Position numbers and translations under genes: made by a program
Source of the DNA: Caenimonas soli
GTDB lineage: Bacteria; Pseudomonadota; Gammaproteobacteria; Burkholderiales; Burkholderiaceae_C
DNA length: 64,000 bases
Assembly (NCBI RefSeq): GCF_013155545.1
Contig: NZ_JABJVV010000018.1
Coordinates: 53,271 to 117,270 of the forward strand
Direction of reading: 5' to 3'
Notes under the pieces: model-generated
What the model saw: the letters and a program-made list of their open reading frames with translations, nothing else
What the model was told of the DNA's origin: nothing
The model's database searches: none
Part shown: piece after piece, positions 35,394 through 43,959 of the stretch
How positions within the stretch are numbered: position 1 is the first letter of the stretch
Layout of the letters: each line of letters begins with the position of its first letter

Positions 35394-36137
35394 ATGGCGC
35401 CCTCTCTTCCTTTGGCACCGATGAAACCTGTAGACAAAGCGACGAGTGTGAGCTCGCCTAAGAAAGCTGCTCGGGCGGCGAGGTCTGCTGTCCGTGCACC
35501 ATCGAGTCAGGTCGGAGCCGTCAGCGGTGAAGACGGATTGATGCGACCGCCTTGGGCGACCCAAGACCCGCTGCTTCGTGCCTACTACGACACAGAGTGG
35601 GGAATGCCCATCAGGGATGAGCGAGGCCTCTTCGAGAGACTCAGTCTTGAGGCCTTCCAGTCCGGGCTATCGTGGGTCACCATTCTGCGTAAGCGAGAAG
35701 CCTTCCGCTCAGCCTTCAAACACTTCGACCCGGACAAGGTAGCTCGGTTCTCAGACCGAGACGTTGAGCGCCTCACGGCGGATGCAAGCATCATTCGAAA
35801 CCGACCGAAGATTCTTGCGACTATTGGCAACGCAGCGGCCACGATTGCGCTGCGCAAGGATGGCGGGCTGGCGGACTTCATCTGGTCATTTAAACCTGAA
35901 CGCACACCAGAGCCGCGCACCCTGGCAGACATACCGACCTCGTCCCCCGAGTCTCTCGGATTGAGCAAGGCCCTGCGCAAGCGCGGATTTGCTTTCGTAG
36001 GTCCTACGACGATGTTCGCGCTCATGGAGGCCGTCGGCATTGTGGATACACATCTTTTGGACAGCCACCGCCGAGGGACTTCTGGCATTTGGGGACACAC
36101 CGGGCGGTCTAAGCGAAGCGGCACCAGAGGAGGGTAG
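35394..36137 (+). CDS. DNA-3-methyladenine glycosylase I (Tag-like)
   Basis: A 247-residue Tag-family glycosylase, longer than usual because of about 55 extra N-terminal residues rich in Lys, Ala and Ser. The core motif DPLLRAYYDTEWGMPIRDER and SWVTILRKREAFRSAF are intact. The zinc-snap residues are changed: the CGW start reads PPW and the YHD His is Tyr. It therefore belongs to a Tag-like branch that may lack zinc. The family removes 3-methyladenine from DNA. It is followed two bases later by the radical SAM gene. Confidence 0.85.
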   Translation: MAPSLPLAPMKPVDKATSVSSPKKAARAARSAVRAPSSQVGAVSGEDGLMRPPWATQDPLLRAYYDTEWGMPIRDERGLFERLSLEAFQSGLSWVTILRKREAFRSAFKHFDPDKVARFSDRDVERLTADASIIRNRPKILATIGNAAATIALRKDGGLADFIWSFKPERTPEPRTLADIPTSSPESLGLSKALRKRGFAFVGPTTMFALMEAVGIVDTHLLDSHRRGTSGIWGHTGRSKRSGTRGG

Positions 36138-36139
36138 CT

Positions 36140-37243
36140 GTGGACGTAGACCCACTCATTCGCCCGGTGAACTTCGTCAAGGGGCGAGGTGCCGGCTCGA
36201 ATGTGCCATCACGTTTTAACTCCTGGTCGCGGTCCAAAGAGAACGTCGAATCGTTCGAAGAGGAAGCGGAAGGGGAAGAACCCAGGCTACGGACGATGGT
36301 CACGCTTCGAGAGGCGAAGTCCATCATCAGCAGGAACTCGTCGCCGGACCTTGGCTTTGACCAGTCGATTAACCCCTATCAGGGCTGCGAGCACGGCTGC
36401 ATCTACTGCTTCGCTAGGCCGACGCACGCCTATCTCGGACTCTCCCCTGGCATTGACTTCGAGACCAAGATTTTCGTGAAGGCCAACGCTGCGGAGCTGC
36501 TCCGCAAGGAGCTAGCCAGCAAGAAGTACCAGCCGGGTCTCATCGCGTTGGGCGCCTCGACGGACCCGTATCAACCGATTGACCGGAAGCTGGGTATCAC
36601 TCGTCAGGTACTGGAAGTCCTCGCTGAATGCAATGCGCCAGTCGCCGTCACGACCAAGTCGGCGCTCATCGTGCGTGATATTGACCTGCTCGCCCCCATG
36701 GCGGCTAAAGGCTTGCTGCGTGTCCACATGTCTATCGCGACGTTGGACAACGAGCTGGGTCGCAAGATGGACCCGCGCGCGAATGCGCCGGCAAAGCGGC
36801 TGGAGGCAATTCGCGAGCTATCCAGAGAGGGAATTCCAGTCAGCATTTACAGCTCGCCCATGATTCCGGCCATCAATGACATGGAAATGGAGAGCATTCT
36901 TGAGGCGGCCGCAACATCAGGTGCAACGCACGCCAGCATGGTCGTCCTCCGGCTGCCGCTTGAAGTTCGCGACCTGTTCGTGGAATGGCTGGAGGCGCAC
37001 TTTCCTCAACGCGCCAAGCACGTGATGAGCCTGGTCAATCAGCTGCGCGATGGCAAGGACTATGACTCCTCGTTCGGTACTCGGATGACGGGAACCGGGG
37101 TCATCGCCAATCTCTTGCAACAGCGCTTCCAGCTTGCCTGCAAGAAGCTCGGTCTGGCGCGTTGGGGCTTGGCGGCGGCGCAGGGCGACACAAGCCAGTT
37201 CAGACCGCCTCGTGACCGAAGCGGCCAGACAGAGTTGTTCTGA
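36140..37243 (+). CDS. PA0069-type radical SAM protein
   Basis: A 367-residue radical SAM protein of the SplB-related PA0069 family. The cluster motif is NPYQGCEHGCIYCFARPTH near residue 80, followed by GIDFETKIFVK and GASTDPYQPIDRKL, which are hallmarks of this group. Its function is not established; the family resembles photoproduct lyase, and co-transcription with a DNA glycosylase gene two bases upstream fits a repair role. It starts at GTG. Confidence 0.88.
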   Translation: MDVDPLIRPVNFVKGRGAGSNVPSRFNSWSRSKENVESFEEEAEGEEPRLRTMVTLREAKSIISRNSSPDLGFDQSINPYQGCEHGCIYCFARPTHAYLGLSPGIDFETKIFVKANAAELLRKELASKKYQPGLIALGASTDPYQPIDRKLGITRQVLEVLAECNAPVAVTTKSALIVRDIDLLAPMAAKGLLRVHMSIATLDNELGRKMDPRANAPAKRLEAIRELSREGIPVSIYSSPMIPAINDMEMESILEAAATSGATHASMVVLRLPLEVRDLFVEWLEAHFPQRAKHVMSLVNQLRDGKDYDSSFGTRMTGTGVIANLLQQRFQLACKKLGLARWGLAAAQGDTSQFRPPRDRSGQTELF

Positions 37244-37345
37244 CATCGCCGCGCATGGCTACGTTCGGAGGCGCCGTGATGACCGAAATCCTTAGACTCC
37301 CATGTCAGTGGCATGTGAGCTAGCTACCGACAGTACGGAGAAGAC

Positions 37346-37699
37346 ATGGTGGACATATTTGAAGGCGTAGACCTGGAGGCTCTCCCCAGCGGAACAGGCT
37401 GTGCGGAGTGCCTTGCCGCAGGCCAGTGGTGGTTGCACTTGCGCCGGTGCGCCAAGTGTGGGCACATCGGGTGCTGCGACACCTCACCGAACCAGCACGC
37501 AACGAAGCATTTTCATGAGACCGGCCACTTCATCATGAGAACCTTCGAGCCGGGCGAGGACTGGTGCTGGGATTACAAGCGGGAGAAGGCCTTCTTTGGG
37601 CTCAAACTGGCTGACCCACAGTCCCACCCCTTGGACCAGCCTGTCCCGGGTCCGAAAGGCCGTGTGCCTGCCAACTGGAAGGCTTACCTGAACGACTGA
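37346..37699 (+). CDS. UBP-type zinc finger protein
   Basis: A 117-residue protein with a UBP-type zinc finger (zf-UBP): CAECLAAGQWWLHLRRCAKC, then GHIGCCDTSPNQHATKHF and HETGHFIMR. In bacteria such stand-alone domains are common and unexplained; the Cys/His pattern should bind zinc. A C-terminal tail (EDWCWDYKREKAFF) is typical of the bacterial version. Confidence 0.85.
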   Translation: MVDIFEGVDLEALPSGTGCAECLAAGQWWLHLRRCAKCGHIGCCDTSPNQHATKHFHETGHFIMRTFEPGEDWCWDYKREKAFFGLKLADPQSHPLDQPVPGPKGRVPANWKAYLND

Positions 37700-37715
37700 A
37701 TGCCGTCCGGCCTAC

Positions 37716-38356
37716 CGTTCAGCTGGCACAAGCGCCGCGTACGATTCCCTTCTCATTGCGCTCAAGAAGGCCAAGGAGGACGTTATCGCGCTCGTGAAGC
37801 TACGGCGGCAAGCCGCTCTTCTCGCAGCCGAGTTTGGTCGCGACCAAGAGGCTGCTGAAGCGGCAAAGGCGCTCCAGGTCGCTGCTCACGGCTCTGCGTC
37901 CGAACTCCAGGTGGCGCTCAATGCTGCCGAGAAGAGACTGGAAGAGCTGCAGGCAGGGCATGCCGCAGGGCGGTGCTCGATGGCCTTCAGCAACTGGGCT
38001 ACCAAGTCCATGAGGAGCTATCGACGGCGACGAGCGCTGGAGGCCGACTGGTCGTGCGCAATCCCGCGAGTACCGGCTATGGAGTCGAGATTGCGGCCGG
38101 CGCTGGGATGGAGCGGCTGCAGGTGAGGACGGTGGCCTTGGACGCCAATTGGGATGGGTCTGGCGACATCCCTGCGGAGCAGCGATGGTGCGATGACTTT
38201 GGAGCACTGAAGGGGGTGCTGAAGGCCAAAGGCTCCGAAGTCGTCGTGGAGAGAGCTTTAGGTGTCGGCGCAGCGCCGATGAAGCTTCTTTCGGCTTCAC
38301 CACAACACGAGGAGCGGCGCGCCGCGGCAGCGCCTCGGCAAGCAGCGCGAAAGTAG
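37716..38356 (+). pseudogene. Frameshifted, 5'-truncated hypothetical gene
   Basis: The first part reads as a coiled-coil-like stretch (LLIALKKAKEDVIALVKLRR, then ELQVALNAAEKRLEELQAGH) with no start codon in good context. Near 37,970 the frame changes to VLDGLQQLGYQVHEELSTAT and runs to 38,356 with RLVVRNPASTGYGVEI and VRTVALDANWDGSGDIP. The two parts look like one gene broken by a frameshift and lacking its 5' end. No family is recognised. It lies next to a defence operon, so it may be the leftover of an exchanged island. Confidence 0.45.
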
Positions 38357-38500
38357 CCGTTCGACGTCGGGCCGACTCCCCGTTTTATCCAGCCGGGGCA
38401 AATTGCGAACTTTCCGTTGTCCTCTGCTGTGTCTCCACGTTTTTTGCACAGAAGTCTGTGGAAGTAAACAGTATAGTGCTCAGCAAAGGAGGGCCAAAAA

Positions 38501-38758
38501 ATGGCTGAAACAAAGGGCGACTGGTCGTCGCATGACAACAAGAAGTACCGCGGCAAGATTGACCGCATCTACGTGGCTATGACGGAGAGCTACGAAGTCG
38601 AGTACTACATCGACGACTACCTCCAGTCTCGCGGCTTTGAGGTTAGCAATCCGAACCGAACGGTGGTAGCCGACGCGCTGGAGCCACACCCCGGGCGCAC
38701 GCCATTCAAGCGAGTCGACCTAGACGCGTTCCTCGACAAGCGCTTCAAGAAGACCTGA
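38501..38758 (+). CDS. Small protein, 85 residues
   Basis: A charged protein with AAAGGAGGGCC just upstream. It begins with a SSHDNKKYRGKIDRIYVAMT stretch and then YEVEYYIDDYLQSRGFEVS, which is reminiscent of DUF3606-like proteins but not certain. It stands alone ahead of the CBASS-like operon on the same strand; a link to that system is possible but unproven. Confidence 0.6.
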   Translation: MAETKGDWSSHDNKKYRGKIDRIYVAMTESYEVEYYIDDYLQSRGFEVSNPNRTVVADALEPHPGRTPFKRVDLDAFLDKRFKKT

Positions 38759-38823
38759 CGAGACCGTTCGCCTAGAGGGCAACAGTCTGCGCAGCCGTGC
38801 GCTGCGCAGGGAGGAGGCATTCA

Positions 38824-39747
38824 TTGGAAGCAACGAACAACATCCCCGTAAACCAAGCCACGCCAGACCTAGTCAAGTTGGCGCGTGCCCGCCAGAACAC
38901 GTACAAGACGGCCAAGTGGGCACTGGGCGCGTTCGTCCTCGCGTCTATCGCCTTGCCTGTGCTTGGAGCTTTTTTCGGGAAATGGGATGAGGCAAAGCCG
39001 TACTTCGCACTTGCAGGCCTGGCGCTCCTATTCATCGACGTTGTGTTGCTGCAGCGCAAGCAGAAAGACAGTATCAAGCGAGCGGCAAAGATGGCGGAGG
39101 AGTTCGACACCAAGGTGCTGAGGCTCCCGTGGAACAGGTTCGTAGCAGGGGAGAAGGTGCTGCCCGAAGATGTCCGAGAAGCTTCGAAGAAGCTGCTTTC
39201 CTCGAAGCGCGAGGAGCAGATTGCGTCCTGGTACGAGAGTGCTGTCGGTGAGGTGCCGCTGCATTTCGGGCGACTTGTCTGCCAACGGACAAACATCAAC
39301 TACGACCAGCGGCTGCGGCGGCAATATGGTGGCTGGCTCTTGAGCCTCACGGCGATTGTCGGCGGCGTGTTGTTTCTCATCGCCTTCGCCAAGGATTCGA
39401 AGCTCTCTGAGCTTGTCATGGGCTTCGCGGTGCCATTCACACCTGTGTTGGCCTGGGCCCTTCGCGAGAACCGCAAGCAGCTGGACACGGCCACGTCGCT
39501 CGACCGGCTGCAAAGCGAGTTCCAAAAGATTTGGGCAGACGCTATCTCCGGGGTCAGCGCAAAGGAGATGGAGTCGCGCTCGCGGCAGCTCCAAGACGCC
39601 ATTTACCAACACCGTGCGAGTGCCCCGTTGTTGTTCGATTGGGTCTACACGCTGCTGCGAGACAAGAACGAAGACGAAGCGCATCACGCAGCGCGCGCGC
39701 TGGTGAACGAAGCCAAAGCGGCCCTGGCAGCAAAGGAACCCGCATGA
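38824..39747 (+). CDS. S-4TM family pore-forming effector (CBASS-like)
   Basis: A 307-residue protein with four membrane segments in two pairs: WALGAFVLASIALPVLGAFF and YFALAGLALLFIDVVLL, then GWLLSLTAIVGGVLFLIAFA and LVMGFAVPFTPVLAWAL. This matches the SMODS-associated 4TM effector pattern, which is thought to breach the inner membrane when bound by a cyclic nucleotide. TTG is the preferred start because AGGGAGGAGG lies six bases upstream. The last codons overlap the CD-NTase start (ATGA). Confidence 0.85.
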   Translation: MEATNNIPVNQATPDLVKLARARQNTYKTAKWALGAFVLASIALPVLGAFFGKWDEAKPYFALAGLALLFIDVVLLQRKQKDSIKRAAKMAEEFDTKVLRLPWNRFVAGEKVLPEDVREASKKLLSSKREEQIASWYESAVGEVPLHFGRLVCQRTNINYDQRLRRQYGGWLLSLTAIVGGVLFLIAFAKDSKLSELVMGFAVPFTPVLAWALRENRKQLDTATSLDRLQSEFQKIWADAISGVSAKEMESRSRQLQDAIYQHRASAPLLFDWVYTLLRDKNEDEAHHAARALVNEAKAALAAKEPA

Positions 39748-41186
39748 AGCTATTGGAGCACTTCAAGAAGTTCCTCGATGACCAGGTCAACCTCAACCAG
39801 ACCCGTGTCGACCAGCTCATTGACAGCATCGAGGCGGTCAAGAAGGTTATCCGGGAGAGCGACTGGAAGCCCAAAATCATCGAGTTCGCGCCTCAGGGCT
39901 CCTGGGCGCATAAGACCATCATCAAACCCCTGCCCGACAAGGAGTTTGACGCCGACTTGCTTGCCTTCGTCGAGCCGGTGGAGGGCTGGGAGGCCAAGGA
40001 CTACGTCAACAAGCTGTACTCGGCGCTCGAGGCGAGCAGCACCTACAAGGACAAGCTGCGGCGCTACTCGCACTGCGTCACCATCGAGTACGCCGGCGAA
40101 CGTCGCATGGACATCGCTCCGGTGGTTCGCGGGCGAATCTTCAAGGACCGGGACGAAGTCTGCAACCGGAACTCGAACGAGTTTGAGGTCAGCGCGCCGA
40201 AGGCGTACACCGACTGGGTCGTGCAGAAGAACTCCATTGCGGGCGGCAATGACCTGCGCAAGGTCACGCGCCTTCTGAAATACATGCGCGACATCAAGGG
40301 CAACTTCACCTGCCCGTCGTTCCTTCTGACCACCTTGCTTGGCTACCGCATCAGCGATTCCGACAAGGGCGCTGACGCCTTTGCGGATACACCCACGGCG
40401 CTCAAGACCTTGTTGGGCCGGCTGGACGACTGGCTCCAGGCCAACCCGACGCTGCCGGAGGTGAGGAACCCCGTCCTGTACTCAGAGGTCCAGAGCTCTG
40501 TGTGGGACGAGATTCAGTACTCGAACTTCCGCGACAAGGTGAACCTGTACCGTGGGTGGGTCGACGACGCCTACGAAGAAGAGGACCGCGACGAGTCCAT
40601 CGGCAAGTGGCGTCGGGTCTTCGGTGACGATTTCGCACCGGGCGAGACCAAGGAGGCCGCTTCGCGCATCAGTGAGGCCGTGGACGCGGTGGCCAAGTCC
40701 TCCGGGGCCGTCGTCGTGGCCGGGCACTTCAAAGACCTGGTGGACTGGGTTAAGCACGCAGGCACGCATGTGATTCCAGCGAGATTGCGACGGCTCCCCC
40801 ACGTGGAGAGGCCGAAGTGGCGCGCCGCCAAGACCAGCCTCGCGGTGAAGGTTTCGGCACAGCTGCTGGACCCGGTGATTCCGGTCAGCTCTGGTCAGCC
40901 GCTCGCTCCGGAACGTTGGATTCGATTCAACGCCTCATCCTCCGTAGGTACTCCCTTCCCGACCAACGACTACACGGTCTGGTGGCGGGTCACGAACACG
41001 GACAAGGTCGCCTATCAGGCCGATGCGCTGCGCGGCGATTTCTACAAGAGCGACGCTGACACTCCGATGAGCCGAGCCGAGTACCTTTCGTACCGAGGAG
41101 TGCACTTTGTCGAGGCTTTCCTGGTGCGCAAGGCAGACGGCCGCTTGACCGGCCAGTCCGATCCGTTCTACGTCGTCATCGAGTAG
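39744..41186 (+). CDS. CD-NTase (SMODS nucleotidyltransferase) with C-terminal AGS-C sensor
   Basis: A 480-residue cGAS/DncV-like nucleotidyltransferase. The catalytic triad is seen as Gly52-Ser53 (APQGSWAHKT), Asp69 and Asp71 (EFDADLLAF) and Asp123 (RRMDIAPVV). After a helical linker, about residues 375-480 form an AGS-C-like beta domain (TNDYTVWWRVTNTD, FVEAFLVRKADGRL) thought to sense the trigger. It would make a cyclic oligonucleotide that opens the four-TM effector encoded just upstream. All catalytic residues are present, so it should be active. Confidence 0.87.
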   Translation: MKLLEHFKKFLDDQVNLNQTRVDQLIDSIEAVKKVIRESDWKPKIIEFAPQGSWAHKTIIKPLPDKEFDADLLAFVEPVEGWEAKDYVNKLYSALEASSTYKDKLRRYSHCVTIEYAGERRMDIAPVVRGRIFKDRDEVCNRNSNEFEVSAPKAYTDWVVQKNSIAGGNDLRKVTRLLKYMRDIKGNFTCPSFLLTTLLGYRISDSDKGADAFADTPTALKTLLGRLDDWLQANPTLPEVRNPVLYSEVQSSVWDEIQYSNFRDKVNLYRGWVDDAYEEEDRDESIGKWRRVFGDDFAPGETKEAASRISEAVDAVAKSSGAVVVAGHFKDLVDWVKHAGTHVIPARLRRLPHVERPKWRAAKTSLAVKVSAQLLDPVIPVSSGQPLAPERWIRFNASSSVGTPFPTNDYTVWWRVTNTDKVAYQADALRGDFYKSDADTPMSRAEYLSYRGVHFVEAFLVRKADGRLTGQSDPFYVVIE

Positions 41187-41214
41187 CGGTGCCCAGCTAC
41201 AACGAAGTCGGAGT

Positions 41215-42003
41215 ATGTCGGTCCTGTCGTACCTGCAGTCGCTAGCCGGCGATGCTCTGCACTGGCCCGGTGAAAAGAAGAAGGTGACGCAAGCAGTCGA
41301 TAAGCTGGCGTCGCGAATCAAGATGTACTTCGGCGACGAGGTCGTCGAACATTTCAAGTTCGGCTCCACCATTCGAGGCACGAGCTTGCCGAAAGTGTTC
41401 TCCGACACCACCGACGTCGATTACTTGGTGGCTTTCGCAGACCGCAGCTTCAAGCCGAAGACGCTCATTCAGAAGCTGGTTAGGTTCGCTGAGGAGGAGT
41501 ATCCGAGGAACGTGGTGTATCAATCCTCGCCCGCCGTCGTCATCGAGATGAGTGCGGTCACCTTTGAGTTGGTGCCAGCTCAATACACGCTGATTCGCTT
41601 CTTCCACGACTTTCGAATTCCGAACAGCAGTGCGACTGATTGGGTGGCGACGAACCCTCGTGGCTTCGAAGAGAAGCTAGTCGCGCGCAACGGTGAGTGT
41701 CATCACAAGTTGAAGGCGGCGATTCGGCTGGCCAAAGTCTGGAACGTGGAGAACAACCACGTATTCAGTAGTTATCGACTGGAGACTCTCGCCGTTGAGG
41801 GTTCGTATTCCTTCGATTCCAATCTTCGTGACTACTTCCGCACCCTGATGCTGAACCTGCCGGAGGACGAACTCGATGAAAAGTGGCGCGTCAAACGCCT
41901 GCAGCTCGGAAAAGCGCGCTTGAGCAAGGCGTTGGAGCTCGAGAAGGCAGGCGACATCAAGGCAGCAGAAAAGGTGCTCGACGACTTTTTCGGGGTCAAT
42001 TGA
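41215..42003 (+). CDS. Second SMODS-type nucleotidyltransferase
   Basis: A 262-residue nucleotidyltransferase only 28 bases after the first CD-NTase. The active site is Gly50-Ser51 (FKFGSTIRGTSLP), Asp67 and Asp69 (SDTTDVDYLVAF), with a third acidic residue in TFELVPAQY (Glu118 rather than Asp). The C-terminal part (residues 135-262) is helical and lacks an AGS-C domain. Sequence identity to the first CD-NTase is low. It may make a different nucleotide, act as a subunit, or transfer a nucleotide to a protein. The weak ribosome site suggests coupled translation. Confidence 0.82.
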   Translation: MSVLSYLQSLAGDALHWPGEKKKVTQAVDKLASRIKMYFGDEVVEHFKFGSTIRGTSLPKVFSDTTDVDYLVAFADRSFKPKTLIQKLVRFAEEEYPRNVVYQSSPAVVIEMSAVTFELVPAQYTLIRFFHDFRIPNSSATDWVATNPRGFEEKLVARNGECHHKLKAAIRLAKVWNVENNHVFSSYRLETLAVEGSYSFDSNLRDYFRTLMLNLPEDELDEKWRVKRLQLGKARLSKALELEKAGDIKAAEKVLDDFFGVN

Positions 42004-42060
42004 GCCGGGCGCCGAGATTTGCACCACGCAGCTAGGTCCGGCCGGCCGAAGGCCATCATG

Positions 42061-42176
42061 TATCAGGTCCTCAGTGCTCTAGCTTCAATGCGAGCGCGCG
42101 CAGGCCTTGGGCAATCCGCCCTCTGAAGGTTTGCGCCTCTGTAGTGGCCACCGTGTCTTCTACGTCGCCAGCAGGA
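42061..42176. repeat. 116-bp direct repeat, left copy
   Basis: The sequence recurs at 58,019-58,134 with about four mismatches, in the same orientation. On the minus strand it encodes an intact C-terminal reading frame (DVEDTVATTEAQTFRGRIAQ..., ending KLEH and stop). It marks the place where base composition changes: GATC is almost absent to its left and common to its right. Confidence 0.85.
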
Positions 42177-42379
42177 AGTGAGCGCAGATCAGTTCACTCG
42201 CCAAGTCCAGGAGGAGCATGATAAATGGGGGCGACTGATTCGCGCGCACACCATTCGAATCGAATGAACCTTCAGCGGGTTCCCTGATCCGGCCCCCGGG
42301 CTGGATGAACCTTATCCGCAGCGTCTCGGCGGTCATGCGCCGAAGGGGTTCTGCTTGCCCATGCTTGCTCCCCGACGTG
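42177..42379. other. Junction stretch without a gene
   Basis: About 200 bases between the left repeat and the PEP-mutase remnant. They contain no recognisable gene but already show three GATC sites, so they belong to the right-hand compositional block. Confidence 0.5.
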
Positions 42380-43036
42380 TGCGTCGTGATCGCAAGAGCC
42401 GTGCTCGATGAACTGGGACAGGATGCGCCTCTGCTCGTGGGTCGAGCAGAAAACTTCTGGACGGGACGCCTTGACTTGGCCGACACCATCCTGCGGCTGA
42501 AGGCCTACGCTAGGGCCAGCGCCGATGTTCTGTACGCACCTGGCGTCGCGACGCGCGAGGAAGTTTCGCTGCTCGTGAGGGAAGTACATCCCACGCCTTT
42601 GAACGTACTTGCGAATGAAGAGACGGTCTTGACCGTCAGTGAGTTCGAGGCGCTTGGAGTGCGCCGCATCAGTGTGAGCGACACGCTTGAGCGTAGTAGT
42701 GCTTGGGGCGGATTCATGCGCGCGGCCCGCTCGATCTCCGATCAAGGTCGGTTCAACTTTGAACACCCCGCAAACGGTGGGGAGCTCGACTCATTCTTCA
42801 GGTTCAGCGTCGGTGCACCCGCCGTACTGCAAGCAACCATCGTGGGCGCGGTGGAGTATCGGATTGGCGAAGGGCCGCTCGGGCTTGTTCGGCCGAGGAC
42901 CGCGGAGATCACCTTGTCGCTGGGAGACGTGGTCTTTACATGGGGTGAAAGCACCTGGCGGGAAGAGGCCGCCATGCCCTTTGCAAACTTCTGCCGTTAT
43001 GTCGCGGATGGGGCAATCATGCTCATGGGCACCTAG
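42380..43036 (+). pseudogene. 5'-truncated PEP-mutase-like gene
   Basis: From about 42,380 the frame matches the C-terminal 60 percent of the protein at 15,277-16,332: DAPLLVGRAENFW, DVLYAPGVATREE, SSAWGGFMRAARSISDQG and ANFCRYVADGAIML. The first ~135 residues, including the metal-binding part of the barrel, are gone, so the product would not be active. Identity is that of a paralogue or orthologue, not a recent copy. It is followed by an azoR remnant, as in the intact locus. Confidence 0.85.
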
Positions 43037-43133
43037 TCGCGCGCCCCCTATATGTACCCCGTGCGTTAGGGGTGTACCTGGCTGTCCTCTAACCCAAATT
43101 CCGCACTCAACGCTTTCCCATGAAGCTCAAATC

Positions 43134-43280
43134 GTGACCACCATCCTCTACATCAAGGCTTCACCCCGTTAGGACTCACAGAGCAGCGCCATCGCCGACG
43201 GGTATCTGAGTGCATTGCGCGGGAGCAATTCGAACATTGAGGTGGATGTGCTAGACCTGGCCGGCGAGACGAGAAGGCCC
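43134..43280 (+). pseudogene. azoR remnant
   Basis: Starting at GTG 43134 the frame reads TTILYIKASPR, hits TAG at 43,170, and continues as DSQSSAIADGYLSALRG with NIEVDVLDLAGE. This matches the first ~45 residues of the azoreductase at 14,601-15,236. The rest of the gene is missing. Confidence 0.85.
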
Positions 43281-43585
43281 TGGTGCGATGGCGAACCCAC
43301 GCGACGCATCACGGCGCGCAGGAGAGGGGAAGGCAAGAGATCCTGCGCGACTATCATTTGCGCATCGGGCAGATCACCTCGGATACACACGTTCCCGCGG
43401 GACATGTGATCCGCGAGCAACGTCTCGACGAGACTGTGACCGGTGAAGGCACGACCGTCGTACTCCTCGATGGAAAACGCGACGCAGAGTGGGTCACGAG
43501 TAACGACTCCGATCGGGTTGCCCAATGGCTTGAGGCGGATCCCGGCGCAGCGGGATTGGTGCCTGGCGCTGCTTCGACGCTGTGT

Positions 43586-43778
43586 TGACGCCTGGAGATG
43601 TGATCGCGCTGACCACTTGGGAAGACTCGAGCAGCGCACTCCATTTCGTCGAGAACGCTCGGCTGGAGGAGGGGGGTGCGTTGCAGGGCGATCAGGGTCG
43701 TTCGTGACTATGGCATGTTCGATCGTCCCGAAGCGCCGCAGTACTATCGGGAAGCAACTCGACGCTGATCGCAGCCAA
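43586..43778 (+). pseudogene. Remnant of an antibiotic-biosynthesis-monooxygenase-like gene
   Basis: TPGDVIALTTWEDSSSALHF and then, after a frameshift, VVRDYGMFDRPEAPQYYRE read like the C-terminal end of a small ABM-domain protein. The preceding 43,283-43,585 frame is open but not recognised and may be its damaged 5' part. Confidence 0.4.
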
Positions 43779-43959
43779 AATCGTCCAGTTTTCGCGATTC
43801 GCGCGACCAGGATCTCGTGGTTGGGGCTACGCAGCGCACGGTCAAGGCGAACGCCGCGCCCGCATCCTTGTCTTGGCAGCCTTATCGTTTTCTCTCACCT
43901 CGGGATGCGTACTCGCGGTTCGCAGGAGAGGAGTGCGCGCTGGCAAGCTGGAACGAAGG

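Noticed and set aside
39531..39743. Upstream extension of the CD-NTase frame
   Set aside because: It overlaps the effector gene and has no homology; the ATGA overlap at 39,744 gives the standard start.
43283..43588. A 101-codon plus-strand frame
   Set aside because: No start context or family match; it is better read as part of the decayed stretch at the region B edge.
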